From Miscanthus floridulus (Eukaryota; Streptophyta; Magnoliopsida; Poales; Poaceae): a stretch of DNA of 64,000 nucleotides. The notes beneath the pieces are model-generated. The model was not told the origin of the DNA and did no database searches. It saw only the letters and a list, made by a program, of their open reading frames with translations. Below are positions 22,607 to 34,154 of this stretch, one piece after another. The DNA lies in NCBI RefSeq assembly GCF_019320115.1, contig NC_089587.1:88740939-88804938 (forward strand). Reading direction: 5' to 3'. Position 1 is the first letter of the stretch. Each line of letters opens with the position of its first letter. Position numbers and translations under genes: made by a program.

Positions 22607-22624
22607 ATGGCTCTGATACCAATC
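22607..22624 (-). promoter_or_regulatory. Primer-binding site of E4 (initiator Met-tRNA type)
   Basis: On the minus strand the sequence two bases after the LTR is TTGGTATCAGAGCCATG. This is complementary to the 3' end of plant initiator tRNA-Met, the usual primer for chromoviruses. It fixes the element's orientation and its 5' LTR edge at 22625. Confidence 0.9.
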
Positions 22625-25392
22625 TGTCACACCCGATTTTAAGGATAAAATGGGATGCAAAATCTTATGTGTGCCCACAGATCAGTCACACACATAAGCC
22701 GACAAATTATAGATAGTACCATTCACAAGTGTTTATTACATCATGAATAATAAGACAGTCTTCACATAAATGTAGCGAAAGTTTAAAGAAAAATCTCTCG
22801 TGGAAGCTCCATATCACAGGGACGTCAACTGGTTGACCACAAGTCTAGTAATTCTCAGGAAAGTTGTCATTACCATAGCCATCTGTTACCCATCCGTGAT
22901 TTTTATCCAAATAATGAAAATAAACAAGTTTAAGTACGTGCCGTACTCAACATGTGTAACATGGGGTTCATGAGGCTCCAAAGGCTTGACATAGGTTTTA
23001 TAATATTTAGCTTTTAATTATCACAATTTTAGCATAAGAGTAGCAACAAGTTGTTTCAATCCCAAAGTAAAACACATCACCAATGTAAACATGAATAATT
23101 AATAGCATAAATAGATAATTCTTAGTGATAATCTATTCCATAAATGTTCTAAGGCCGCTCGTGACCTTGAGCATGACTGATATACCAGTTTTACACTCTG
23201 CAGAGGTTGTACACTTTCACTGTGAGTCGTAATACCCATATGCCCAGGTTAATTACTCCCAAAACACTTCCAAGGTGAGCAGGCAGGGGTCACTATGAAG
23301 CCTTTCATAGGTTCATCTAACAAGTTAGGGACACTAGGTTTCTATGCCCTACAAATGTAGATCTCCCCTTCTGACATGCACAATGACACGCAGCCTATAC
23401 ACTAACAGATAGAGACCGCACTATATCCAACCCAAAACACACTCCTCTTGCGCCATAAAGGTAACCTCTAACAAGCTAGAAAAGGTCCTTGTACTAAGCT
23501 AAAGCCAGAGCAATGCGGCCCTCATAGCTATACTATAAGTCCCGGATGATCACTTACAGATAAGTCCTTAGGGAGAGGAATCTAGAGCATTTAGAAAGTA
23601 GCTAAACACTCCAGTCCCCTGTTTCCATGTTGCTAAAAAGTCATGTTTTAACGTTTATTACATATACCATTAGTCAAATTACAAGATCATGGTCTTTAAT
23701 TGAGCACTAGCAAAGCTACCCAATGCATATCCAATAGGAGACAAGGTATAAGTTCAATTCTAGGAAATCCCTATCAGGGTGACACATGCAACATGAATTA
23801 AATGTATTAAAGTTGATAGGAAACAAGAATAATCCCATGCTATACTTACCTTGAACAAAGTGCTCCAGCTATTTTGGCTCATCAAAGTAGTACTCTTGAT
23901 CACCCACGAATTGCTCACCGTCTATACACGATAACCACAGCAACATACAAGCATCTAGAAGCAATCATGTAAAGCAAACAAAGGCTATAGATTAGAATAG
24001 TACACCAACAACATAAAATCAATATAAAAAGTTTATAAAATGAATCTACGTCTCACTACGAACACATAGACACGAAGATCACAAAAATCAGAGCTAAAAC
24101 AAAGAAGTTATGAATTAAACAAGATTTTATTTATTAGAATAATAGATTAAATCTAACATCAAATTTTAAAAGTTGAAAACAAGCTTAATAGTATTATGAA
24201 CATGTATATTACTTAATTATGAACCTAACATAATTTGAACAGATCAAATAGGAGTTAAAACGAAGATTTTAGGGCTAAAACAAGATCAGTGGCACTTCTA
24301 TAAATAACAGAAACTTGATTTTAGAATTTAAATTAATAAAATTGGATTTTAAACCGAACCAGGGACCGTGGCATGAAAACGAAGAAACACATGGGTTCTT
24401 TAGAATAATTGCAAGGTTGGCGGGTTGAGATCCAAATAATTATAAGGGCCTTTTTGCAAAACTACAAGCGAAGGGGTATCTTTGAATCTGGGCCATCGGA
24501 TCTTAACCGGAGCGTAGAGATTAGATCAGGAGAGGGAGAGAGAGAGAGTGCGGTCACCAAAACAGAGCCTACATGGCGGACCTCCATGGATGGCAGCGAG
24601 GAGCTCGTCGACGTTCGCGGTTTAGGGCCTACGGACCATAACAGAGCAAAACGAGGGCACAAGAAGAGAGAGGATATCAAGGCAAACTCACCAAGACCGA
24701 AAACAAGGATGGGGATGGACCGACGATGTGCGACGGCTGCTCGACTCGATGGCGGTGGCGGTGCTAGGGCTATGGCTTTGCCACGGCTCAAGCGAGGGCG
24801 GCGGCTTGCTCTGGGATTAGGAGGAGATGGTGTGCGCAAGGGCCGCTATTTTTGGCTGGCTTCGGTGTGTGGGTCATGCCAGGACATAGCGTAGAAGAGG
24901 CAGACTCGATGGTGCAATGCAGACTCTAGCGCGGACATAGGAGGGTGGAAGGGGACACGTCTAATGAGCGGGCCGGGCATGTCAGCGAGATAGGCAAGGA
25001 AGGAGAGCGCAAACGTGGTTGCACGGGCCGTCGGCTGGCTGTTGGGCCAAGCGAGGAAGAAAGCGGAGGCGCGGTGGAAAGCAGGCCGAGCTGGGCTGCT
25101 CAGGCCAAAATCAAGGGAGGAAGAGAGGGGAAAATAAAACTCCTTTCATATTTTCTTAACACATTTTCAAATCTAATTTAAACTCAAATTCAAATTCTTT
25201 TGAAAAATTTCAATCAAACCAAAGCATCACAAATAAAATATGCAGCAACATGTATGCACATACATGTATGTAGACCTATATTTGATTTTATTTTTAACAA
25301 AGTTATTATTTTTCTAAGTTTAAATGCTCATAAAAGGCATAATTAAATCATTTCTCCTATTTGTAAAATTATGCAAATCTTAGGGTGTTACA
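22625..25392 (-). mobile_element. 5' LTR of chromovirus E4
   Basis: The LTR is 2768 bp, with plus-strand ends TGTCACACCC and GGGTGTTACA (minus: TGTAACACCC...GGGTGTGACA). The primer site abuts the left edge. The right flank is ACGAC. The right 1.4 kb is duplicated at 1-1395. The corresponding 3' LTR is absent from the window because the element is cut at 16055. A 161-codon plus-strand frame (24409-24894) lies inside the LTR and is interrupted in the other copy. Confidence 0.9.
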
Positions 25393-26485
25393 ACGACATA
25401 GCGGCGCTCGGTTGCTGCGGTGCCCTAGTAGTGTAGAGCAGCAAGGGGGCTCAGTGTGGCTATGAGGAGGAGAGATGGGAGTGGTGGCGGTGGATTGGGA
25501 ATGGAGGAGAGGAGCGACCGCTATGGCTTTTGTAGGCGCGACGTCTAGGGTTCACGAGGGCTCTAATGATCACCATCGTCTGTGCCACAGACGCGACACG
25601 CGGTGCACATCCTATGGCACTATGTATGGATGTTGAGGTGAGGATGGGACAATACGTGGCAGAGTCGAGAGTGGGTGCGCATGGTCGAGCGGTGGCGGCG
25701 CGAGTCACCCAGGGCGCGCGGCTCGCTAGGGTTTAGGTGCTAGGGCATGGTGGGCCCACGAGGGCTAGCTCAAGCCTACGAGGGCCGATGCCTAGGCTTG
25801 TGGGGGCTCGCGGTGGGCCTGTGGGGGCTACGGCGCTGCGCTACTGGGTGACGCATGGGAGAAGGCGAGCAGGGCCGGATGTGTGAATGGGCCAGTGGGT
25901 GAAGAGGGCCGATTAGGTTGGTGCCACTCGACAGCTAGGCCAAGAGGGGAAGGGGGCCGGGCTGAGAGATGGAGGGAGAGGAAAGGAGGGTTCTTGGCCC
26001 TAGAAGCAAGTAAAAGAGTTTTCCAATTAGTGACTTAGGGATTTAAGAGGGAATTCAAAAGGAATTTGAGAGATTCAAAAGGGGTTCGAGAAGGATTTCA
26101 CCACAGATTTGAGATGGGTTCAAAGAGGGACTTGAGAGGAATTCAAGGAGAGGAGGAGAAAGGATTTTTCTCCAATTCCTTGCTAGGGAAAGGACAGGAG
26201 GTTTCCCCATCTCGCTAAGATGGTTATAGAGGAAATCATAAAGGGATTTGAGAGGAAATTCAGAAAGGATTAGGGATGAATTCAAAAGAGATTGAGAGGA
26301 ACTTTGCTACAGATTTGTGCACTCCAAACTCCCAGTACATCAAGACTCAAAACCAACTCAAGAACATCGGTACACTCCTACAATCAATTCTATATGAGTG
26401 CAAGGGTCTATTAGCAAGCTCTGCTGAGTTGACTTCGATTTGAAAAGCTCATATTTTTGGTTGCACAAAAACCCAGGATGTTACA
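25393..26485 (-). mobile_element. Fragment of older LTR E7, right copy
   Basis: Matches 1396-2488 with scattered substitutions. It ends GGATGTTACA at 26485, immediately before the gene fragment. A purine-rich run of GGAATTCA/GAGAGG-like repeats lies at about 26035-26290. No gene. Confidence 0.5.
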
Positions 26486-26778
26486 GTGGGTAGTGCATCT
26501 CCTACCGCACAAGGACGACACCTACATCCTCCTCCACAGCGTCGCCTACGGCTGGTACCTCGGAGTTAGGATCAACTACGACGAGGCACCATAGGAAGGC
26601 CACCCCATCATCGGCTTCCGTGTGGTCTAGTGCATGTACAACACGCCACAATAGACCAACATCATGTGGGAGGCCCTTGACGAGAATGAGGGTGTGTTGC
26701 TGTGCCCAAGAGTCCATCCAGAGGCACTCGACCAAATCGCCTTGCATTGCACTATTGAGGCGATCCCCCTAGACCTGC
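26486..26778 (+). pseudogene. DUF569-like protein gene, 5' fragment, right copy
   Basis: Same content as the left copy, with the three in-frame stops at about 26593, 26626 and 26650. The last bases, CCTGC, form an imperfect target-site duplication with CCTAC at 42427-42431, the other side of the E1 insertion. The downstream exons therefore lie 15.6 kb away in the same orientation. The N-terminal exon sequence is absent. An LTR end precedes it directly. Confidence 0.75.
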
Positions 26779-27277
26779 TGAAAGGTCCTAATGGCTAGAG
26801 GGAGGATGAATAGCCTATTAAAAATCTACAACAACACTTAAGCAAAGTGGTTAGACAAATATGAGGTGAAGCAAATATTGCGCTAGCCTACTAAAAATGC
26901 AAGCCACCTAACCACAAATCTAAATGCTATAGTCTCTAATTCACACATAATGCTAAGTCACTACCACTAAGTTAGTGAGCTCTCAAAGACTAACTAAAGA
27001 GCCTCACTAACCACTAGACAAGACTCAAGCTAGCTCTCAAAACTGGTTACACTAAAGAGCTTAGCTACACTAAGAATGTAAAAACAAGAGAGGTAGTTAT
27101 CTTTATACCAACGTGTCGAGGAATGAGCCAATCACAAGAAGGAGCCAATCAATCACAATAGAATCCCGGTGACAAGAGATGACACAAGATTTTTCACTGA
27201 GGTTCACTTGCTTGCCGATAAGCTAGTCCCTGTTATGGCGATACACTCACTTGGAGGTTCCCGTGCAAATTGGCATC
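26779..27277 (-). mobile_element. Left part of LTR element E1, right copy
   Basis: Starts TGAAAGGTCCTAATGG. E2 interrupts it after GCATC (27273-27277). Together with 40935-42426 it gives a solo-LTR-sized element of about 2.0 kb with ends TGAAAG...CTTTCA. It belongs to the same family as R1b: shared start, the GAGGTTCAC...GCTAGTCCCTGTT block, the GACCGGACGC array, and a minus-strand TATA box. Confidence 0.75.
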
Positions 27278-27630
27278 TATTGATGGTAGTTAACAACTAT
27301 TATAAACCATCAATTAAACATGGATAAGGGCATAAATGTAATCACCAATGAAATTTTAGGGGTTTAAACTAATAAATTCCATGAGTTTTGGTGAATCTGT
27401 GTTTTCAACAGGGTTTATCTAGAAAACCACCAAGGAGGACCTAATCGTCGAAGGAAATTACAGAATTCTATCACGGTACCTACATGGGAAGACTCTACAA
27501 GGGTCTAGAAGGCAAATCACCAAAGCGGGGCTTGACCCACTGCCATGTGGGGCCGACCGGCCTATAGGTGGGGCCACCTAGCCCCTGTGGGCCCCACCTA
27601 TCAGCCTGCTTCGTATGTCGGTTCCCCACC
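27278..27630 (+). mobile_element. E2 5' LTR, left piece, right copy
   Basis: Begins TATTGATGGTAGTTAAC. It is cut at 27630 by R1b. The five bases before the cut, CCACC, recur at 33210-33214 after R1c, marking the R1 insertion's target-site duplication. Confidence 0.9.
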
Positions 27631-28766
27631 TAAAAGGTCGAGATGGCGACTAGAGGGGGGGTGAATAGTCCTTTTCAAAACTTAATCATGTTGGCTAACC
27701 AAAATAAGTGTGGAATTAAAACTATCGGTCTAGCCAAGACTATACCCCACTATATATGTTCACTAGCACCTTGCAAAGATAACAATTATGCAACAAAGGT
27801 GCCGGGCTAGTTAGAGCTCTCCTAAACAATTCTAAGAGCAAGGCTACACAAACCTATGCCACTAGTATGTTAAGCAACAAGAGAGCTCCTACACATGCTA
27901 GTAAGCAAAAGCACAAAGCTAACTAAGCTCACTAGCAATGCTCAATAACAAGGCAACCAATGCCTAATTAGAGAGCGCAAATACTTAGCTACACAAACTA
28001 AGCAATGTGACTAACAAGGTTACTAAGACCAAATTAGCCACGCAAGGGAGCTACTTCTATGCTACACAAGCAAGAAGGTAATTAGCAAGCTACGCAAGCT
28101 ATCTAATTACAAGAGCAACTACACAAGCTTAATATGTATCAAAGTAATTGCAAGCTTGTGTAATGGAGATGCAAACCAACAGGAAGAACAAGGTTGACAC
28201 GATGATTTTTCTCCCGAGGTTCACGTGTTTGCCAACACGCTAGTCCCTGTTGTGTCGACCGCTCACTTGGTGGTTCGGCGGCTAATTAGCATCACCCGCT
28301 AAGCCCGCACGTCGGGCGCCGCAAGAACCTACCCCTTGAGTGAGGGTAGCTCAATGACACGCTTTACTAATGTTGCTCTTCGCGACTCCCGTGGGGCGAG
28401 CACAAGTGCCCCTCACAAGCACTTCTCCGGAGCGCCGCACAAGCTTCTTGTGCGCTTCGACGGAGACCACCACCAAGCCATCTAGGAGGTGGCAACCTCC
28501 AAGAGTAACAAGCACCACCGGCTTGCAACTCGATCACCTAGTGCCACTCGATGCAACCTCACGATGCAATCACACTAGAATCGCTCACTCACACAATCGG
28601 ATGATCGCTATCAAGTATGTGTGTGATGGAGGGCTCCCAAGCACTCACAAGCATGGACACTAAGTCCCTTGAGGTGCTCCACACCAGCCATGGCCGAAGG
28701 CCACTTCTATTTATAGCCCCAAGGGCTAAACTAGCCGTTACCCCTTCACTGGGCAATGGTCGGGCC

Positions 28767-29074
28767 GACCGGACGCTCTGGTCGTGTTGACCGGACACTG
28801 GACCTCAGCGTCCGGTCGCCCGTAGACGACCACGTGTCCAGATTCCAATGGTCACTTGACCTGACCAGACGCAGGAGCTTCAACTGACCAGACGCTGGAC
28901 CCTCAGCGTCCGATCATTTCCAGTAAGCTCCCGAGCATGACCGGACGTGTCCGGTCGAACGCGATCGGATGCAGCACCAGCGTCCGGTCACTCTCCAGCT
29001 ACCGCGTCACTCCACATCAGCGCGACCGGACGCAGGCAGGCAGCGTCTGGTGCTTTCAGACCCAGCGTCCGGTC
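28767..29074. promoter_or_regulatory. GACCGGACGC / GCGTCCGGTC motif array in R1b, right copy
   Basis: Same array as 4771-5079, with several C-to-T or G-to-A changes in individual motifs. It sits about 50 bp upstream of the minus-strand TATAAATAG box. Confidence 0.55.
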
Positions 29075-29212
29075 AGTTGACCGATGCCAGCGTCTTCGCG
29101 ACCAACTCGTTTTCACTTCTAACTTCTTCACCCTTGCTCCAATGTGCTAACCACAAGAATTTGCATCCGGCACAATAGAAAATAGACATTCCATTTTCCC
29201 GAAAGCGCCGAA

Positions 29213-29236
29213 TCCCGCCGAGCAAGCTCGGCGGGA
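29213..29236. repeat. Perfect 11-bp inverted repeat at the left edge of the left-copy deletion
   Basis: TCCCGCCGAGC and GCTCGGCGGGA are exact reverse complements separated by AA. The 462-bp segment missing from the left copy begins at 29223, the last base of the left arm. Confidence 0.8.
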
Positions 29237-30040
29237 GGGAGAGAGGGACCCAAACCCATCTAACCCTTGCAAACACCACCTCCTTTGTAAATGTGCCAAC
29301 ACCACCAAGTGTACACCACCATGTGTAAGTGTGTTAGCATTTTCACAATCATTTCCCAAAGGATGTTAGCCACTCAACTTGCCACGCCACTCGATCCTAG
29401 CGACAATGCAAAGTTAGATCACTCGAGTGGCACTAGATGACCGATATGCAAACAAGTTTGCCCCTCTTGATAGTATGGCCATCTATCCTAAACCCGGTCA
29501 TAAACTTCTCTACACACCTATGACCGGTGAAATGAAATGCCCTAGGTTATACCTTTGCCTTGCGCATTCCATTCCATCTCCTCTAATGTCGATGCAACAC
29601 ATGCACCAACACGATCAACGATGATATGATCCACTTCATATCATCACATGATCATATTGGTTCATCGATCTTGACTCTACTTGCTCTTCACCATTGCCAT
29701 CGTCCATCGGCGCCAAGTCTTGCTCAAGCTTCACCGCCACGTGGTCCATCACTCCAAAGCCTTCGACTTGCCCTTCACGCTTGCAACCGGTCCATCAAGC
29801 CAAGTCTTGTCTTGATCTTCTCCACCTTGATCACATGACTCAATGTCATGTCTCATGTGCATTTAAGCTCCTTCATCATCACATGTGTGAGCTTTGCAAC
29901 ATCTCCAAGCCATTTTCACCTCCATGGCATATGTTGCTCATACACATGTACCTGTGGACTAATCACCTGTGTATCTCACATAAACACAATTAGTCCACCT
30001 AGGTTGTCACTCAATTACCAAAACCAACAAGGACCTTTCA

Positions 30041-30806
30041 ATCCTTCTTGATAATCTTCGATCCGGATCATGTTGATGAAGTTGCGTGGCTTTGGCCGAG
30101 GTCAGTGCATAAAACACAGATCTGGGCGGTGTTGTAGGTGGTACGCGTAGTTGGAGGCAGCGTTTCGCAGGCCGTAGAGCTGGGCCTGGTAGTTCTCCAT
30201 TGAGGCTTCGTACTCGGAGAGCCGGAGACCCATCGCGGAGGCTGGCCGGCGACGAGCAGAGCGCCCTTCAGGAGTAGATATGACCATGAGATCTATACCA
30301 AGTCATGCAGGATGACTGGTCCGAGCTGGTCAGGTAGATCTATTGTGGGAAGCGGTTACCTGCTCATTAGGTTGACTTTGAATCGTACTTACCAGAGCTA
30401 GGGTTTCAGCGAGTTTGGTGCTGACCCGATCGATGAAGTCGAGCAGGTTGGTGTTGTCGATCTGCTTTCCTTTGTAGCAGGGAAGCGGATGATGGGTTGT
30501 CGGCGCGGCTGAAGATGATGCAGGCGTGGTTGGAGCCAGATGTTCCGTGGTCGAAGCCAGATCCATCGTGGTCGGAGCCATATTCGTCGTGGTCGGAGCC
30601 GTAGCCGATGCAGGTGAAGCAGTGGTCGGCGTAGACTGAGTCCATGCCTCCTTCGTGGTCATGGCGATGAAGTCGTTGGAGCCGGTGGTCCAGGTGATCT
30701 GGCCGACAGTGAACGTGAGGCCATTCGGCGTAGCCATGGAGCCAGAGATGATGCCCATCTTGTTTGCTTGGAGAGCAGTACGCACACCCCCTACCTAGCG
30801 CGCCAC
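30041..30806 (-). pseudogene. 5' gag-leader region of inverted Tat fragment E5, right copy
   Basis: Matches 5583-6348. The minus-strand frame is slightly longer here (30785-30330, 151 codons), because a base change removes a stop. It contains Thr/Ala/Pro-rich repeats such as TTTNMAPTTMDLASTTEHLA. The second frame is 30287-30102. Confidence 0.6.
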
Positions 30807-31278
30807 TGTCGACGAAATATGGTTGGCAGTTTACCTAGGGGTATGCCCAAGGTAGTAGATTGTCAGCAGACAGATGCACAAGCCACAAATAAGACGGTGA
30901 CGCAAGACAGACACGAGGTTTTATCTAGGTTCGGCCGCAAAGAAGGCGTAATACCTATGTCCTGCGTCTAATTTGTATTGCTGTATGTCAATGAGAGATG
31001 TTTTTTAGAGGGGTCCCCTGCCCGCCTTATATAGTCTAGGGGCAGGGTTATAGACCTGGAAACTAATCCTAGCCAGTTACAATTACCATATGTGGTCGGA
31101 TAAGGATTCCTATTCTAACTGACCAGGATCTTGCTTGATCGCCAGATCTGCCTTGACTTCTTGCGCGGGACTCCGATCAGGTTGGCCGGGCCGCGCGTCG
31201 TCTTTTGGTGGATCGGACCCACTAATCCGGGCCGGCCCAAGCCTAGCCGTAAGGGTATAGGGGTTAATACCCCCCACA
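30807..31278 (-). mobile_element. Short LTR of E5, right copy
   Basis: 472 bp, one C longer than the left copy at the CCCCCCACA end. Minus-strand TATATAAGG at about 31026-31034. Confidence 0.7.
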
Positions 31279-32827
31279 CCTAGCTGAATACAATAGAAGA
31301 AAATCAGAGCGAGAGGTCGAAGAAGGACAAGCAACGAATACACCCTATGATAAGATCTGAGAAGCACTAGAAGAACTCAGGGCGACGTCATATCCCAATG
31401 AAAAACAAGAATAGCTCCGGGACTTTCTCCGATCAATAGTCCTTAGGACGCACGACGGAAAGGCAACATCTCATGAATAGGAAGATCAAATCAAAGGAAG
31501 TCCGCTTTTGAAAGACTTGGACCAAGTGGAAGTCACAACGGAGAGAGTCGAAGAAATCATAGTCAAAACAACCGAGTCAAACAACCAAGAAAGGCTAGAA
31601 GCAAAGCACCTACTCGGACAACCATGCAAAACTACTCTCACCAAGACAACAGTTGGCAAGAAGGGGGCGCTGAATCGGAATACACAGAAGCCGGAACGCA
31701 CGATAGATTCCCTTGTTTCATAAACAGACTTGCTTCAATACGACTGCCTCATAAATTCAAGCCATCCAACCTCTCTAAGTATGACGGCAAGACCGAACCA
31801 AAGCAATGGCTCAGGATTTACTCGCAATCGATTGAATTGGCTGGAGGAAACGATGACATCAAGACCTTATTCTTTCCCATGGCCTTAGAAACCATGCCAC
31901 TGCAATGGTTTGATAAATTGAATCTAGGATCAATCAGAAATTGGGAGGGCTTGCAAAGAGCTTTCTATGAAAATTTCATGGGTATCATTACACACCCAAT
32001 CACCCACGCAGAGTTAAAAGGACTCAAGCAGAAAGGAGGTGAAAGTCTAAGAAATTACTATCGACGATTTGGCGAACTACAAGCTCAAGTACATGACATC
32101 ACGCAACGAGAAGTAATCGAAGCTTTCTCTCACGGAATCATGGCTAGATGGCAATTTCAAGATTTCTACAAAGAGAACCCAAGAAACAATGAAGAATTCA
32201 GACGAACAGTGGAAAAGATGATTACTGCAGAGGAAAAGACATGAGAAAGGTTCCCGGATAGAAATAACAGAGACAACCCGGAAAGGCAAAATCCTCGAAA
32301 CAACAGACATCAACAAAGAAAACGTGGTCCAGACAACACAGTAGCAATGGCTGACAAATCAAAGAAGTTTTCAAAACCCAGAAGATATGACGACATTGAG
32401 AACATACGCTGCCCCTTGCACCCCAATGGAAAGCACACCATCAGAAATTGCTACACCTTTAACGAAAGATACATAAGAAAAGATAGTAAGGGGAACAATA
32501 AAGAAGACAATCAGAAAAAAGAAGATGACAACCATGAAGACAAGGGATTCCAAAAATCTAGAGGGACAGTGGCAGTAATCTTCACCGGGGTTCTAGATTC
32601 TAGAAGCAAACATCAAGAAAAGCTAGCATTACGAACCATCATGGCAGCAGAATCCGCTACACCAAGATATCTCAATTGGTCAGAGTATCCGATCCAATTT
32701 TCAAGAGAAGACCAATGGACCAGCGTAGGAAACACAGGCCATTACCCACTGGTTCTAGATCCAACCATTGCCGGCATGACTGTTATGAAAGTACTAATCG
32801 ACGGAGGAGCCGGACTCAACATCATTT
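31279..32827 (+). pseudogene. gag: E3 gag and start of protease, right copy, truncated
   Basis: The gag frame 31624-32244 (206 codons) is longer than in the left copy, because codon 32203 is CGA here and TGA there. The next stop is at 32242. A second frame (32347 on) carries the Cys/His motif and reaches the protease motif VLIDGGAGLNII, where the sequence is cut at 32827. No RT, RNase H or integrase follows. Confidence 0.85.
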
Positions 32828-33209
32828 TGGTTCATCGATCTTGACTCTACTTGCTCTTCACCGTTGCTATCGTCCATCGGCGCCAAGTCTTGCTCAAGCT
32901 TCACCGCCACGCGGTCCATCACTCCAAAGCCATCGACTTGCCCTTCACGCTTGTAACCGGTCCATCAAGCCAAGTCATGTCTTGATCTTCTCCACCTTGA
33001 TCACATGACTCAATGTCATGTCTCATGTGCAATAAGCTCCTTCATCATCACATGTGTGAGCTTTGCAACATCTCCAAGCCATTTTCACCTCCATGGCATA
33101 TGTTGCTCATACACATGTACCTGTGGACTAATCACCTGTGTATCTCACATAAACACAATTAGTCCACCTAGGTTGTCACTCAATTACCAAAACCAACAAG
33201 GACCTTTCA
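32828..33209 (-). mobile_element. R1c: terminal piece of an R1 LTR
   Basis: 382 bp that match 29660-30040, ending GGACCTTTCA at 33209, followed by CCACC. On the minus strand this is the first 0.4 kb of a 5' LTR; the rest of that LTR and the adjoining interior are deleted. The join GGTTCATCG at 32827/32828 has only a few bases in common with both parents. Confidence 0.8.
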
Positions 33210-34047
33210 CCACCGTCCTTGAGGATGCATCTAAGTCATTGCTTAAGTCGGTTTGATCCAAGGGCTCACGTTGGACCCTCATGGCTATATATACTAGCCA
33301 CTGCCCCCTCCCTCAAAGAGATCCTAAAACCCTAATTCATATTCTCCTCATAAGGATCAGAGCTAGCTATTAAGAGAAGATTAGACCTCCATAGGATCTA
33401 GTCTTTAGAAATAGAGAGATGGAGAGTGAAGGAAGAGTTTGGAGGAGATGCTGGCATATCGGTGCTCTCTTTATGGATTGTACCTTAGCGGAAGTCAACC
33501 TTGCGTCAGAGATTTCTTTGGTAATCCACTTCTGATTTAAGTAAGTAACATGCTTATATTGTTCTTCTGGTTTGCGAGTCTCTTTTGAGTGCTTTAATCT
33601 ATTGGCCTTAGGTTAAAGTATTATTCATAGTGTAAGCATGTTGCTTAGACTCAGGTAACTCGTGGATGTACCCTACATTCTAGATCGATGGTAGCTCGGG
33701 AGGGTGACTCTTATAGCCTCGTTGAATCCTCTATAGTTCACCTCCCATTTGTAGGACTAGCAGGATTTAGTTATTATAGGAAACATACTTTGTCTGTTTT
33801 TTCCTTAGTAATATTCGCAGTCAAACAATAGAAGACATAGCTTATCGAGATTAGAACTAGAAGACCTTAGCGATCTCCTCTACACTCCTAACTTTCTTAA
33901 GTCTTGTTGCTACTCTGGGTTAAGTTGGACCGTAGTTAACCACACATGTTTCACTATGGATATGATACTTGGAATACTTCTTAGTGAAAGGTACAGCGGT
34001 ATCCGTGCATTTGTGAATTTATTTGTGTGTGTTAAAATATACCAACA
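33210..34047 (+). mobile_element. E2 5' LTR, right piece
   Basis: Starts with the repeated CCACC and ends ATACCAACA. It has a TATATATAC box at about 33286 and matches the 3' LTR from 40098 to 40929. TATA orientation and primer site agree on plus-strand transcription. Confidence 0.9.
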
Positions 34048-34054
34048 AGCTTTC

Positions 34055-34072
34055 TGGCGCGGTTGCCGGGGA
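34055..34072 (+). promoter_or_regulatory. E2 primer-binding site (tRNA-Asp type)
   Basis: TGGCGCGGTTGCCGGGGA lies seven bases after the LTR end. It matches the usual Athila-type site, complementary to the 3' end of tRNA-Asp, with one mismatch (GCGGTT for GCCGTT). Confidence 0.75.
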
Positions 34073-34154
34073 AACAGTTGTTGAATTAACTACGAATCTA
34101 GCTTAACCTTGTATCATACTCTTTTATCTTTTTATTCCTTCATTCTTTTCTATT

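Larger units (their letters stand above)
27631..30040 (-). mobile_element. R1b LTR, full length (2410 bp), right copy
   Basis: The ends are TAAAAGGTC and GGACCTTTCA. The left flank CCACC pairs with the right flank of R1c at 33210, so R1b and R1c are the two outer ends of one insertion in the E2 LTR. A minus-strand TATAAATAG lies at 28707-28715. Just right of the LTR the minus strand reads AAGAAGGAT, a possible polypurine tract. I read it as the 3' LTR of a minus-strand element whose internal region was replaced by E5/E3 sequence. No internal coding region of the R1 family itself was recognised. Confidence 0.7.
23994..32827. repeat. Right copy of the large direct duplication
   Basis: Collinear with 1-8368. 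It keeps the 462 bp missing from the left copy (29223-29684). Homology stops at 32827 inside the E3 protease region (ACTCAACATCATTTT), where the right copy jumps into an R1 LTR end. Because the right copy connects to the remaining halves of E2, E1 and the DUF569-like gene, it sits in the original right-hand context. Confidence 0.95.

Noticed and set aside
24409..24894. 161-codon plus-strand open frame
   Set aside because: It lies entirely inside the E4 LTR, is broken in the other copy (416-897), and has low-complexity content; treated as chance.
1..25392. E4 LTRs at 1-1395 and 22625-25392 as the two LTRs of one element
   Set aside because: Both have the same right-hand flank (E7 then the DUF569-like fragment), so they are duplicates of a single LTR.
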